This document shows, in pieces, positions 35,910 to 44,826 of a DNA stretch of 64,000 bases; position 1 is the first letter of the stretch; every line of letters starts with the position of its first letter. A model generated the notes under the pieces. It saw nothing but the letters and a program-made list of their open reading frames with translations, did not search any database and was not told where the DNA came from. Source of the DNA: JBFHRE01 sp041746105 (lineage in GTDB: Bacteria > Actinomycetota > Acidimicrobiia > Spongiisociales > ZC4RG35); contig JBGTHP010000025.1 in assembly GCA_041746105.1 (NCBI GenBank), positions 1 to 64,000 of the forward strand. The letters run 5' to 3'. Both the position numbers and the translations under genes were made by a program.

Positions 35910-37479
35910 GTCGATTTCGCTTCTGGTGGCTGCGTCGAGGAGACGACTGCTGGCCGCCGGCCTTCTCGTCAGGGTCGTCTTCGCTCTGGGCGTGTCGGCG
36001 ACCGTTGCATCGATGATCCTGGCTGTGGCGCGCTGGGTGGTGCTGCCTTGGGCTGATGCCGCCGCCTGGTGGTTGATTGGCGGCGCACTTCTCCTATCGG
36101 TCGTGTGGGCTCTTGTTCGGCGCCCTTCGCTGATCCGGTCGGGCCTGGAGGTCGACCGCAGACTCGGCGGGTTTGATCGAGTGACCACTGCGATGGAACT
36201 CAGCTCCAAAGGGGGGTTGGAGGCATCGGAGATCCGGCAGATCGATGCAGCCGAGACCTGGGCGTCATCACGAACGCTTGAAGGGTTCGGCAGCGTCCGT
36301 CCGCCTCGCCAGCTGACTCGGCTTGCTGCGGTTGCATCGCTGGCTGCTCTTGTCCTCGCACTGGTACCGGCACCGACCGACGTGGCGATTGCCCAACAAC
36401 GAGCGGCCCGTGAGGTCATCAAGGAGGAAGCAGAACGACTCGATGAGCTGGCAGAGTCCTTGCCCGAGGAGGTCGCAGAGCAGGTGCGGGCCATCGCAGA
36501 AGAGTTGCGCGCTGCCGAATCGCTCGAGGATGCCCTGTCGGTACTGGGGGAGGGACGCCAGGAGCTCGCCGACGCGGCAGACCCAGCCGACCTGGCTCGG
36601 CGAACAGCCCTGGCAGGTCTCGAACGAACATTGGGACGTGATCCGCTCGCCGCCGGCGCAGACGCGGCCGAGCAGCTTCGGAATCTGGCAGACCAGATAG
36701 CCGATGCATCCCCGGAAGAACTCGCCGACATCGCTGATCGTCTTTCCGAGTTGGCGGGTGAATTCGCCGGTATCGATGCAGAGGTGGCCGGTGCCCTGGG
36801 TGCTGCCGCCGATGCAGTCTCGAATGCGATCACAGACCCCGGCTCTTTGTCACAGGCTGGCGAGGCGATCGCCGAAGCCGCCGATGCGTTGGAAAACGCC
36901 GAGCAGCGTGCCGAGTCCGACGCCGCTCGCTCGGACGCCGCCGCCGAAGTGCGCGATGCACAGCAGCGGATTGCCGCTCAAAGAGGCCAGGGTCAAGGTG
37001 AGGGCCAGGGTCAAGGTGAGGGCCAGGGTCAAGGTGAGGGCGAGGGCCAGGGCGAGGGCCAGGGCGAGGGCCAGGGCCAAGGTCAAGGTCAGGGTCAAGG
37101 TCAAGGGAGTGGGGGTGGCGGCGGTCAGGGTGGCACCGGCAGCGGTGCCGGCACGTCGTCCGGCGGAACCGGATCGGGCGGGTTGGGTACCAACGGACAA
37201 GGAGACAACGACCCTTTCCGGGAGCCGAGTCGGGGGCAGGTGTTTGATCCGGTCACGGGTGAGATCGGCGAAGAGATCAGGGTCCGGATCGAGGGCAGTC
37301 AGCCTGGTGAGGTCCAGGGTGCCACCGCCGGTACCGGTCTCGAGAACCTACCCCTCGTGCCGTATGCCGTGCGCTTCGCCGAATATCAACAGACAGCCCT
37401 GGCGTCGTTGGATCGAATGACGGTTCCTGCCGAACTTGCAGCCCTCGTCAGAAGTTATTTCACGTTGTTGGAACCTTGA
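35896..37479 (+). CDS. Membrane-anchored coiled-coil protein with GQGE repeat (DUF4175-like)
   Basis: 527 residues. Two N-terminal helices (about 20-45 and 50-70) and a third near 140-160 anchor it. Residues ~165-350 are alanine/glutamate-rich helices likely to form coiled coils. Residues ~364-404 are a pure Gly/Gln/Glu repeat, followed by a Gly/Ser/Thr linker to ~440. The C-terminal ~85 residues are ordered and end in a short amphipathic helix (RSYFTLLEP). The architecture resembles DUF4175 proteins from MoxR clusters, but I could not verify family membership. It overlaps the permease gene and precedes moxR by 10 bases. Confidence 0.72.
   Translation: MQIPESISLLVAASRRRLLAAGLLVRVVFALGVSATVASMILAVARWVVLPWADAAAWWLIGGALLLSVVWALVRRPSLIRSGLEVDRRLGGFDRVTTAMELSSKGGLEASEIRQIDAAETWASSRTLEGFGSVRPPRQLTRLAAVASLAALVLALVPAPTDVAIAQQRAAREVIKEEAERLDELAESLPEEVAEQVRAIAEELRAAESLEDALSVLGEGRQELADAADPADLARRTALAGLERTLGRDPLAAGADAAEQLRNLADQIADASPEELADIADRLSELAGEFAGIDAEVAGALGAAADAVSNAITDPGSLSQAGEAIAEAADALENAEQRAESDAARSDAAAEVRDAQQRIAAQRGQGQGEGQGQGEGQGQGEGEGQGEGQGEGQGQGQGQGQGQGSGGGGGQGGTGSGAGTSSGGTGSGGLGTNGQGDNDPFREPSRGQVFDPVTGEIGEEIRVRIEGSQPGEVQGATAGTGLENLPLVPYAVRFAEYQQTALASLDRMTVPAELAALVRSYFTLLEP
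36985..37107 (+). repeat. In-frame tandem repeat encoding Gly-Gln-Gly-Glu
   Basis: Three perfect 18-base units, GGCCAGGGTCAAGGTGAG, at 36985-37002, 37003-37020 and 37021-37038. They are followed by hexamers GGCGAG, GGCCAG and GGTCAA through 37107. All units are multiples of 3 and keep the frame, so copy-number change would alter length only. It sits between the coiled-coil part and the C-terminal domain and likely acts as a flexible spacer. Confidence 0.9.
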
Positions 37480-37489
37480 GGGAGGACCT

Positions 37490-38455
37490 GTGAATCCAGA
37501 GGAGTTTGCAACGGGACTGGCCCGTGTCCGATCCGAAGTGGGCCGGGTCATCGTCGGGCAGCGGGATCTGGTCGACACCGTGTTGATCGCGGCGCTTTGT
37601 CACGGCCACGTGTTGTTGGAAGGTGTCCCTGGGTTGGGGAAGACCAAACTGCTTGCAACTCTCGGCCAGGTGCTCGACGTCACATTTGGCCGTATTCAAT
37701 TCACACCCGATCTCATGCCGGCCGACATCCTGGGAACCAAGATCCTCGAAAGCGGGAGTTTTCGCTTTCACCCAGGACCGATCTTTGCGAACCTCGTGCT
37801 TGCCGACGAGATCAACCGGGCGACGCCCAAAACTCAGTCCGCTCTCCTCGAGGCGATGCAAGAACGGCGGGTCACGCTCGGTGGTGAAACCCGGGACCTG
37901 CCGCAACCGTTCATGGTGATGGCAACCCAGAATCCGATCGAGCAGGAGGGGACTTACCCCTTGCCGGAAGCTCAACTCGATCGTTTCATGTTCAAGGCAT
38001 TGGTCCCGTTCCCGCCGGCCGAGGATCTTGTTGAAATCCTGCGGCGGACGACTACCGGTAACGATGCAGTTCCGGAACCGGTATTCACCGCTCGAGACCT
38101 CGATGAGATGGCGGTGATGGTCCGAGATCTACCTGCGGCGGGACATCTGCTTCGTTATGCAGCCACATTGGTGGAGGCGACTCATCCTGGGTCTTCATCG
38201 GCGCCACCGGCGATCACGAAGTACGTTCGCAACGGCGCCAGCCCCCGCGGCGCCCAAGCACTGATACTCGGCGGCAAGGCGATGGCGCTGATGGCGGGTC
38301 GGCCCAACCTTGCGGCAGAAGACATCTGGGCACTGGTGAAGCCATGCCTCAGACATCGCCTGGTTCTTGGTTATGAGGCGATCGCCGACGGATTGAGTGC
38401 CGACGAGTTGTTGGACGAAGTCCTCTCTGCACACCCCACACCAACGGAGGGCTGA
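37490..38455 (+). CDS. MoxR-type AAA+ ATPase
   Basis: 321 residues from GTG at 37490, preceded by GGAGG (37481-37485); an upstream in-frame ATG at 37436 lies inside the previous gene. Walker A GVPGLGKTK, Walker B VLADEINRATPKTQSALLEAM, sensor region MATQNPIEQEGTYPLPEAQLDRF are classic MoxR. MoxR proteins act as chaperones for VWA-domain partners; two VWA proteins and a DUF58 protein follow directly. The lid ends with GLSADELLDEVL. Confidence 0.94.
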   Translation: MNPEEFATGLARVRSEVGRVIVGQRDLVDTVLIAALCHGHVLLEGVPGLGKTKLLATLGQVLDVTFGRIQFTPDLMPADILGTKILESGSFRFHPGPIFANLVLADEINRATPKTQSALLEAMQERRVTLGGETRDLPQPFMVMATQNPIEQEGTYPLPEAQLDRFMFKALVPFPPAEDLVEILRRTTTGNDAVPEPVFTARDLDEMAVMVRDLPAAGHLLRYAATLVEATHPGSSSAPPAITKYVRNGASPRGAQALILGGKAMALMAGRPNLAAEDIWALVKPCLRHRLVLGYEAIADGLSADELLDEVLSAHPTPTEG

Positions 38456-38498
38456 GATGTGTAGCTCGCTCATCCCGTGGCCAGAAGGCCGTTGATCC

Positions 38499-39365
38499 AT
38501 GCTGCTCTCGGCTGAGCTTCGCAGCCGGCTCGACCGATTGTCACTCAGTTCGCGCAAGAGGGTCCGCTCGGCGATAGGTGGACGGCATGCCTCGACGCGC
38601 AAGGGCGAGAGCCTCGACTTCGCCGATTACCGGCCTTACGTGCCTGGTGACGACTTTCGCCGGATCGATCACAACCTCTATGCCCGCTTGGGCCAGCTCG
38701 TCGTCCGAGAGTTCGAGGCCGAAGAAGAACTGGCGCTCAAGATCGTGCTCGATTTCTCAACCTCGATGGCCTTTTACGGCAAGGCCGACACGGCGCGGCG
38801 GCTGGCAGGTATGGTCGCATATCTGGGTTTGGTCGGCGGGGATCGTGTTTCTCTTTTCGTCATCCCCGGCCCAGACCGACCTCTCATCATCGGCCCCTCT
38901 GGTCGTCATGTCAGCGCTTGGCCCCGATTGGAGACGTGGCTTGAATCCCGAGTTCCAGGAGGGTCCGTACCTCTCGCCCCTGTACTGAGGAGCCTCATCG
39001 GAGCGTCGGCTTCGCGAGGGGCGACGATTCTGATTTCGGACCTCCTCGACTCGGAATGGGCGAGAGCACTCGACGGTCTGGCGCTTGGCGCCGGAGGTGT
39101 GGTTCTACATGTATTGGGGCGGGAAGAGATCGAACCCGATCTCGCAGGCGATCTGATGCTCAAGGACGCGGAGAGCGGCGAGAAGTCACCGGTTTCGACG
39201 TCAGAAGACACCAGGCGGGACTATCGCAAGGCGCTTGAGACTTTCGTCGAGGACGCCTCCGGCCGCACCAAACGGGCAGGACTCGACTACATCCTCGTTC
39301 CCGTCGCGGACGATGTGCTCGAACGCACGATGGCAGCGCTGGTTCGAGCCGAGGCCGTCAGATGA
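38499..39365 (+). CDS. DUF58 protein with degenerate VWA fold
   Basis: 288 residues. DUF58 signature: KGESLDFADYRPYVPGDD followed by RRIDHNLYARLGQLVVREF. The later segment KIVLDFSTSMAFYG looks like a VWA metal site (DFSTS). No membrane helix, so it is cytoplasmic and a likely direct client of the MoxR ATPase. The gene lies 43 bases after moxR, with no clear terminator between them, and overlaps the BatA-like gene by 4 bases. Confidence 0.92.
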   Translation: MLLSAELRSRLDRLSLSSRKRVRSAIGGRHASTRKGESLDFADYRPYVPGDDFRRIDHNLYARLGQLVVREFEAEEELALKIVLDFSTSMAFYGKADTARRLAGMVAYLGLVGGDRVSLFVIPGPDRPLIIGPSGRHVSAWPRLETWLESRVPGGSVPLAPVLRSLIGASASRGATILISDLLDSEWARALDGLALGAGGVVLHVLGREEIEPDLAGDLMLKDAESGEKSPVSTSEDTRRDYRKALETFVEDASGRTKRAGLDYILVPVADDVLERTMAALVRAEAVR

Positions 39366-41164
39366 ACCTGCTGGTTCCGGCCGCATTGGGTCTTGCTTCG
39401 CTGGCCTTCCCGCTCGTTGTTCTCTATATGTTGAGAAGTAAGCGGCGTGACGTCGAGGTGTCGTCGACGATGCTCTGGAGCCGTCTCGGTGCTCCGGTGT
39501 CCTCGGCCGTTCCATGGCAGCCATTGAAGATCACACCGCTCCTGTTGATCCAGCTGCTCGTGCTCGCCGCCTTCGTCATCTCTCTGGCGAGGCCCTTCTA
39601 CACCAGTTCGGCGATTCTCGGACCTCATACCGTTTTTGTCGTTGATGCCTCTGGTTCGATGGCGGAGGGGGGTCGTCTGCTGCGCGCACTGGACACCGCC
39701 TCCGATCTCGGCAGGCAGACGTCTGCCGCCAACCTCGTTTCGGTGGTCGAAGCAGGCTCGGAGCCTCGGGTGCTCGCCGCCTTCTCTCAGACGGCGGAGG
39801 CCGTCGAGGCGGCGTTGGCTCAGATCGCGCCGGGCGGCTCGACTTCGAATCTGTCTGCTGCGATCCGGCTTGGCCGGGGGCTGGCCACTCCCGACAGACC
39901 GACAAAGCTGCTTGTCTTTTCCGACGGCGGCGGGGGTCCACTGGCTGAGGAGCCGTTGGCAGGAGCAGAGCACCTGCTCTTCAATGAGTCAGGTGCCGAC
40001 ATCTCGATCGATGCGATCGGCATCGATCAGACAGACGACGGCGTGGTGCGAGCATTTATCACCGCGACCAACCACGGCGGGTCACCGATCACGGCCACCT
40101 TCGAGGTCGTGGTCGACGGTTTGCCTGCCGGTACCGCCGAGCTGGAGCTCGCCGGGAGCCGTCCGGCATCCAAGACGATTCCGATCGATGCCGGCCCCGG
40201 TGATGTGGTTGAGGTGCGGAGAACAGGTCCCGAAGATTCAAATCCGTTGAACGATGCAGCATGGATCATCGTCGGCTCTGGACCGGAGCGTGAAGTCAGC
40301 CTCCTGGGGGCGCCTTCGCCCTTCCTCGAGGCGCTCGTGCGAAGTCTTCCAGGATGGTCGGAGAGCCTCGAAGGCGACATCATGGTCGTTGACGGCGGGG
40401 ACGCGCCGGATATCGATCGACCGGCCCTGCTCATCGCCACCAACACCGTGCCAGAGGGTATGGAGTTCATCGAACTGGCCGGAAACGTCGGCGTGACGTA
40501 CCAACGGCCCGGCGAGCCCCTTCTCGATCAGATCGATCTATCCCAGGTGGTGGTGGCTGAGGTTCAGGTGGTCGAGGCTTCGTCCTGGTTACCGATAGTT
40601 CGCGCCGGGGAAATCCCGCTCGTTCTATTGGGCGAGGTCAACGGCTATCGCGTCGCCTACGTCACTTTTGACGTGACACATTCAAACCTGCCGGTCCAGG
40701 TGGGTTTCCCGATTCTAGGTGCTCGACTCTTCGACTGGCTGGCGGGAGCGGGCGGAGGCGCCGTTTCTGCCGGAATTGCAGGGGAGCCGATCATGATCAA
40801 CCCACCGGTCGGGTCGACGGCGGAAGTCGTATTGCCGGACGGGTCGAGCCGCTTTCTGGAAGCGGCAACGGCGACTTTCAAGGACACCCAACTTCCTGGC
40901 GTTTATCGGGTTCGTTATATCGATGCCTCCGGCGAGGCCGAGATCGCAGTCACGGCGGTGCGAAATTTTGCGCCAGAGGAGTCGGGGGTTCTCCCGCGGG
41001 CGTTGTTGATTCAACCGCCAACCGAGGTGGAAGCCGAGGAGACGTCTCTGGTTCAGGAATGGGCTCCTTGGGTCATTTCGATTGTCCTGATCCTCATGGC
41101 TGTCGAGTGGTGGGTCGGCCACCAGCGGCCCGGTCTCAGGACCCGGCGGGAGTTCGCCGTATGA
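39362..41164 (+). CDS. BatA-like membrane protein with VWA domain
   Basis: 600 residues. The N-terminus is the BatA module with two helices (about 5-24 and 58-76) around the conserved LYMLRSKRRDVEVSS loop. A VWA domain (about 90-250) with metal motif DASGS (95-99) follows. Further beta-rich domains extend to ~560; a helix near 565-590 returns to the membrane. So the VWA part lies between membrane anchors, probably outside. Role in the MoxR system: envelope integrity, protein complex assembly or stress tolerance by analogy with Bat proteins. 4-base overlap with the next gene. Confidence 0.88.
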   Translation: MNLLVPAALGLASLAFPLVVLYMLRSKRRDVEVSSTMLWSRLGAPVSSAVPWQPLKITPLLLIQLLVLAAFVISLARPFYTSSAILGPHTVFVVDASGSMAEGGRLLRALDTASDLGRQTSAANLVSVVEAGSEPRVLAAFSQTAEAVEAALAQIAPGGSTSNLSAAIRLGRGLATPDRPTKLLVFSDGGGGPLAEEPLAGAEHLLFNESGADISIDAIGIDQTDDGVVRAFITATNHGGSPITATFEVVVDGLPAGTAELELAGSRPASKTIPIDAGPGDVVEVRRTGPEDSNPLNDAAWIIVGSGPEREVSLLGAPSPFLEALVRSLPGWSESLEGDIMVVDGGDAPDIDRPALLIATNTVPEGMEFIELAGNVGVTYQRPGEPLLDQIDLSQVVVAEVQVVEASSWLPIVRAGEIPLVLLGEVNGYRVAYVTFDVTHSNLPVQVGFPILGARLFDWLAGAGGGAVSAGIAGEPIMINPPVGSTAEVVLPDGSSRFLEAATATFKDTQLPGVYRVRYIDASGEAEIAVTAVRNFAPEESGVLPRALLIQPPTEVEAEETSLVQEWAPWVISIVLILMAVEWWVGHQRPGLRTRREFAV

Positions 41165-43857
41165 GGTTTTTTTATCCGTGGCTTTTGTTGTTGATAGTCC
41201 CGGCAGTGAGCGTGATCCTGCTGATAGCTCGGACCGGCGCCAGAACCGTGGGTCGGCGTCAGCATCGCTGGGCTACCGGAGTGCGCCTCGGCGTGACGGC
41301 CGTTCTCGTGCTGGCACTGGCCCAACCTCAGCTCGTCCTCGCCGTCGAGCAGCGGAGCGTTTTGTTCCTGCTCGACCGTTCCGATTCGATCAGCGCCACT
41401 TCGCGGGCGAGGCAAGAGCAGATCGTCGCCGAGGCTCTTGCCTCCGGTGGGGTCAACGACCGATCGGGGGTAGCCATTTTCGGTACGGAGTTGTTGATCG
41501 ACCAGTCACTCCAATTCGGGCGAACCCCCACTTCGGTTCTCACTCAAGTCGACGGGTCGGCGACGGACATGGCCGGCGCCCTCCGTACCGCCGCATCGTT
41601 GCTTCCCACGGAAGGGTCACGGCGGATCGTCCTGTTGACCGACATGGTCGAAACCACCGGGTCTGCGCGCGAGACGGCGGATGAATTGGCCGAATTGGGC
41701 ATCGCGGTGGATGTGGTGGGCCTCGACGCCGAGAGAAGTCCCGATGCCCTGATCGAGTCGGTGACCGCGCCGGCGTTGGTGCGACAGGGTGACACGGTCC
41801 CGGTCCGGATAGTCATTCGCTCCACGAGCCAAGGGCCGGCCCTGGTGACCGTTCGAGTTCCTGGTCGAAGTGAGCACGAGATCGCGGTCGAATTAGAGAG
41901 CGGGACCAACGAATTGACAGTCGAGGTCGACGCCCAGCGGACTGGGCCGTTGGCCGTCGAAGTGGACGTGGAGGCCGGTTTCGACACCAAACCCGAGAAC
42001 GATTCTGCCCAAGGCATCACCCGCGTGCTCGGGGCGGCGAGAATTGTCGTGGTCGAAGGCAAGTCCGGTGAGGGCCAGAGCCTCGCAACGGCACTGGAGG
42101 CGGCCGGCTACGTTGTCGACCGGACCGGCTCGATTCCGTCACCGGAGTCACTCCTCGAGTACGACGGTGTGATCTTGGTCAACGTCGATCGCCCTGATGA
42201 CGACGACTCGGCGGCGCTTGCCTCCTACGTCGAGGATCTCGGTCGGGGACTGGTTGTTGTCGGAGGAGATCAGTCTTTCGGCCTGGGTGATTATCACCTG
42301 ACTCCTCTCGAGTCGGTGTTGCCTGTCTCCTCCAATCCTGATGACCTGGTGCGACGCCAACCAGTGGCAGAAGTACTGGTGATCGACACTTCAGGATCGA
42401 TGGCGGCGTGCCACTGCAACTCCAGCACGCCTGATACCGGGATCAACAAGACGGACATCTCACGTGCCGGCGCCGCCGCCGCGATCGATGCGTTGGCCGC
42501 CACCGATCGCGTCGGAGTTCTGGCGTTCTCGTCTGGTTTCTCCTGGGTTCTGCCCCTTGCTCCAAAACCGGGGAGCGCCCAGATCGAAGAAGCCCTCAAA
42601 GGGCTCACTCCCGAGGGAGACACCGAGATCGCGGCGGCCTTGACCGAAGCTCTCGCGAGCCTGGAATCCGCGGCCGAGGACCTCCGCCACATCGTCCTCT
42701 TCACGGACGGATGGGATCCAAACGAAGCAAATCTCCTGCCAATCGTTCGACAGATCGCCGATGCCGGAATCACTCTGTCGGTTCTGGGTACCGGCGAGGG
42801 CCCTGGTATCACGCTGCAGCGGATGGCCGAGGTCGGCAACGGTCGGTATTACCCGGGTACCGATCTCACCGAGGTGCCGGAGTTGTTCGTCGAGGAGACC
42901 CTGACCGTGGCCAGGAACCTTGCCAATGAGGGGAGCTTCTTTCCTGCGCTCGGCGTCAGGTCACCAGCGACCGAAGGTTTGACCGAATCACCGCCTCTTC
43001 TCGGGTACGTCTTGACCAAGCCGAAGGGGTCGGCCGCGGTGGCGCTCGAAATCGGTCCAGGCGATCCACTCCTGGCGACGTGGCAACGCGGTCTTGGTCG
43101 GGTGAGTGCATGGACCTCCGATGCCACCGCTCGCTGGTCTGCCCAGTGGGTCGAATGGGACCGATTCGTGACATTCTGGGGTGCCGTTGTCGGCGATGTG
43201 CTCCCGGCCGGCCGTGACAACCCACCATCCGTTCTCGTCGAGAACGGAGAGCTGCGGATCCGCTTGAACGAATCCGAGTTGGTAGACGGCTCGTCGGCGC
43301 TCGCGAGAGTCAGAACTCCGAGTGGTGACATCGTTTCCGTTCCTCTCGATCGGACCGGCCCCAGCGTTTTCGAGGGCTCAATACGCGCAGCCGCCGCCGG
43401 CGCGTATTGGGTCGCCGTCACGGTTGACCATCCGTCTGGCGGCGGCTACACATCCGGGTCCGGTGCGGTGTCCGGATATCAGGAGGAATTCGCATTCCGC
43501 GAACCCGACCCCGGGCTGGGGAGCTACATAACGGACGCAACCGGTGGCAGGCTCGACCCGGCGCCGTCCGCAATGTTCGATGAAGCACCAAGCCGGGGTA
43601 CGGCGGAGCGTGATCTCTGGCCCTGGTTGGTAGCAATCGCTCTGGCTGGTTTTCTGGGAGATGTCGCCCTCAGACGGTTGGTGTTCGGTGTCGGGGACAC
43701 CGAAGATTGGAAGAAGGGTGTCACCTCAGAGCGGACCAGGGAGAAGGCGAGAGTCAGCGAGGTCGTCGAGCGACGCCAGGGTGACGGTTCGGCGCGGGAC
43801 GAGGTTGCATCAGACTCAGAAACTCTCCAGAGGCTGATGCGCAGGAAATCCCGGTGA
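41161..43857 (+). CDS. Large membrane protein with two VWA domains and GATase-like domain
   Basis: 898 residues from ATG at 41161. Two N-terminal helices (about 5-23 and 40-60). First VWA domain starts at ~66 with DRSDS (72-76). Residues ~290-400 look like a GATase-1-like fold (VVVEG, DGVILVN, GRGLVVVGGDQSFGLG). Second VWA starts at ~404 with DTSGS (409-413), followed at once by Cys417 and Cys419 (AACHCN) in an inserted loop. A helix near 815-835 is followed by a charged ~70-residue tail. This is a known layout of MoxR-linked membrane proteins, but the CxC insertion is unusual. It is the last gene of the operon. Confidence 0.86.
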   Translation: MRFFYPWLLLLIVPAVSVILLIARTGARTVGRRQHRWATGVRLGVTAVLVLALAQPQLVLAVEQRSVLFLLDRSDSISATSRARQEQIVAEALASGGVNDRSGVAIFGTELLIDQSLQFGRTPTSVLTQVDGSATDMAGALRTAASLLPTEGSRRIVLLTDMVETTGSARETADELAELGIAVDVVGLDAERSPDALIESVTAPALVRQGDTVPVRIVIRSTSQGPALVTVRVPGRSEHEIAVELESGTNELTVEVDAQRTGPLAVEVDVEAGFDTKPENDSAQGITRVLGAARIVVVEGKSGEGQSLATALEAAGYVVDRTGSIPSPESLLEYDGVILVNVDRPDDDDSAALASYVEDLGRGLVVVGGDQSFGLGDYHLTPLESVLPVSSNPDDLVRRQPVAEVLVIDTSGSMAACHCNSSTPDTGINKTDISRAGAAAAIDALAATDRVGVLAFSSGFSWVLPLAPKPGSAQIEEALKGLTPEGDTEIAAALTEALASLESAAEDLRHIVLFTDGWDPNEANLLPIVRQIADAGITLSVLGTGEGPGITLQRMAEVGNGRYYPGTDLTEVPELFVEETLTVARNLANEGSFFPALGVRSPATEGLTESPPLLGYVLTKPKGSAAVALEIGPGDPLLATWQRGLGRVSAWTSDATARWSAQWVEWDRFVTFWGAVVGDVLPAGRDNPPSVLVENGELRIRLNESELVDGSSALARVRTPSGDIVSVPLDRTGPSVFEGSIRAAAAGAYWVAVTVDHPSGGGYTSGSGAVSGYQEEFAFREPDPGLGSYITDATGGRLDPAPSAMFDEAPSRGTAERDLWPWLVAIALAGFLGDVALRRLVFGVGDTEDWKKGVTSERTREKARVSEVVERRQGDGSARDEVASDSETLQRLMRRKSR

Positions 43858-43895
43858 GGTTTTGATTCGGGCTTCGGCATGGTTATCAATTGTCC

Positions 43896-44459
43896 ATGGG
43901 ATTTACCAGAGACGAATTGCTGGAATTCAAGGGCCGGACAGTCCCTGACCTGATTGGGCCCGATTGCCGTTTGCTTTTTGTAGGGATCAATCCAGGTTTG
44001 TGGACGGCAGCCACCCAGACCCATTTCGCCCATCCGGGCAACCGCTTCTATCCGGCACTCAAAGCAGCCGGGATAATCGATCGCCACCTCGATCGAACGT
44101 CCGGGATCGGCGAGGACGATCGTCGCTATCTGACATCGCTCGGACTCGGTTTCACCAACCTCGTGGCACGGGCGACGGCGCGGGCCTCGGAACTCAACAA
44201 GCCCGAATTGGTGGATGGAGCCGGCCGTCTCGAGGCGTTGGTTTTCAAACACGAACCACGGGTGGTGGCAGTCGCCGGCATATCGGCATATCGGGCCGCG
44301 TTCGGTCGAAGGACCAGCGTTCAAGGGCGACAACCGGAGAAATTGAGTGGCTCTGTTCTCTGGGTGGTGCCCAACCCGAGTGGTCTCAACGCTCACGAAA
44401 CCACGGAGTCATTGGCAACCTGGTACCGCCAGGCAGCGCTCGACGCCGGGGTCCTTTGA
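43896..44459 (+). CDS. mug: G/U mismatch-specific DNA glycosylase (Mug)
   Basis: 187 residues from ATG at 43896; a TTG two codons earlier is possible. Motifs: FVGINPGLWTAATQTHFAHPGN (GINPG active loop) and VVPNPSGLNAH (DNA minor-groove loop), both diagnostic for the Mug/TDG family. It excises uracil or thymine from G mismatches. No other repair genes are adjacent. The stop shares bases with the start of a small membrane protein gene (TGATG). Confidence 0.92.
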   Translation: MGFTRDELLEFKGRTVPDLIGPDCRLLFVGINPGLWTAATQTHFAHPGNRFYPALKAAGIIDRHLDRTSGIGEDDRRYLTSLGLGFTNLVARATARASELNKPELVDGAGRLEALVFKHEPRVVAVAGISAYRAAFGRRTSVQGRQPEKLSGSVLWVVPNPSGLNAHETTESLATWYRQAALDAGVL

Positions 44460-44701
44460 TGTCCCCGGAACGACAGGTGCTCTATGGCCTGGTCTCGGCC
44501 GGTTTTGCGGTCGTGGTGTTGGTCTTGTTGGTGGCGGCATCGTCGGTGGTCCCTGGTTGGTGGACCGTCTTCATGTCGATTGCGTTGACCGTCGCTGTCG
44601 GGTTGGGTGCTTCCGATTGGCGCAGGACCACCCGTCTGCTGACGGTGTCCGTCGGGTTGTTTTTGTTATGGCTGGTGGGGACGCTGCTCGTCCTTCGCTG
44701 A
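44459..44701 (+). CDS. Small three-helix membrane protein
   Basis: 80 residues with three hydrophobic segments (about 8-27, 31-50 and 58-78) separated by a short Arg-rich loop (DWRRTTR). No recognised family. The ATG overlaps the mug stop, so translation is probably coupled. Hydrophobicity and overlap support it as real; function unknown. Confidence 0.6.
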   Translation: MSPERQVLYGLVSAGFAVVVLVLLVAASSVVPGWWTVFMSIALTVAVGLGASDWRRTTRLLTVSVGLFLLWLVGTLLVLR

Positions 44702-44761
44702 CCAAGTTTCGGCCGGGACGGCGGAGGTTGTGAGGGTCTTGGAACCCGCCTCCGATTGCGG

Positions 44762-44781
44762 GCGGATTGCGATGAATCCGC
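44762..44781. promoter_or_regulatory. Inverted repeat upstream of lacI-type gene
   Basis: GCGGATT (44762-44768) and AATCCGC (44775-44781) are perfect 7-base complements around a 6-base loop. It lies between the mug pair and the LacI-type regulator. It could terminate mug transcription (no T-run) or be an operator half. A second palindrome, CAAAC-GTC-GTTTG, starts in its last base (44781-44793). Confidence 0.4.
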
Positions 44782-44803
44782 AAACGTCGTTTGACCGACG
44801 CGA

Positions 44804-44817
44804 TGTAAACGTTTTCA
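44804..44817. promoter_or_regulatory. LacI-family operator, TGTAAACGTTTTCA
   Basis: An imperfect 14-base palindrome centred on AACGTT, ten bases before the regulator's ATG. It matches the TGNAANCGNTTNCA pattern recognised by LacI/GalR proteins with a central CG. The position implies autorepression. Confidence 0.65.
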
Positions 44818-44826
44818 ATCGAGCGC

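Noticed and set aside
36985..37107. Repeat array that could be mistaken for CRISPR
   Set aside because: Units are contiguous with no spacers and are in frame within a protein gene.
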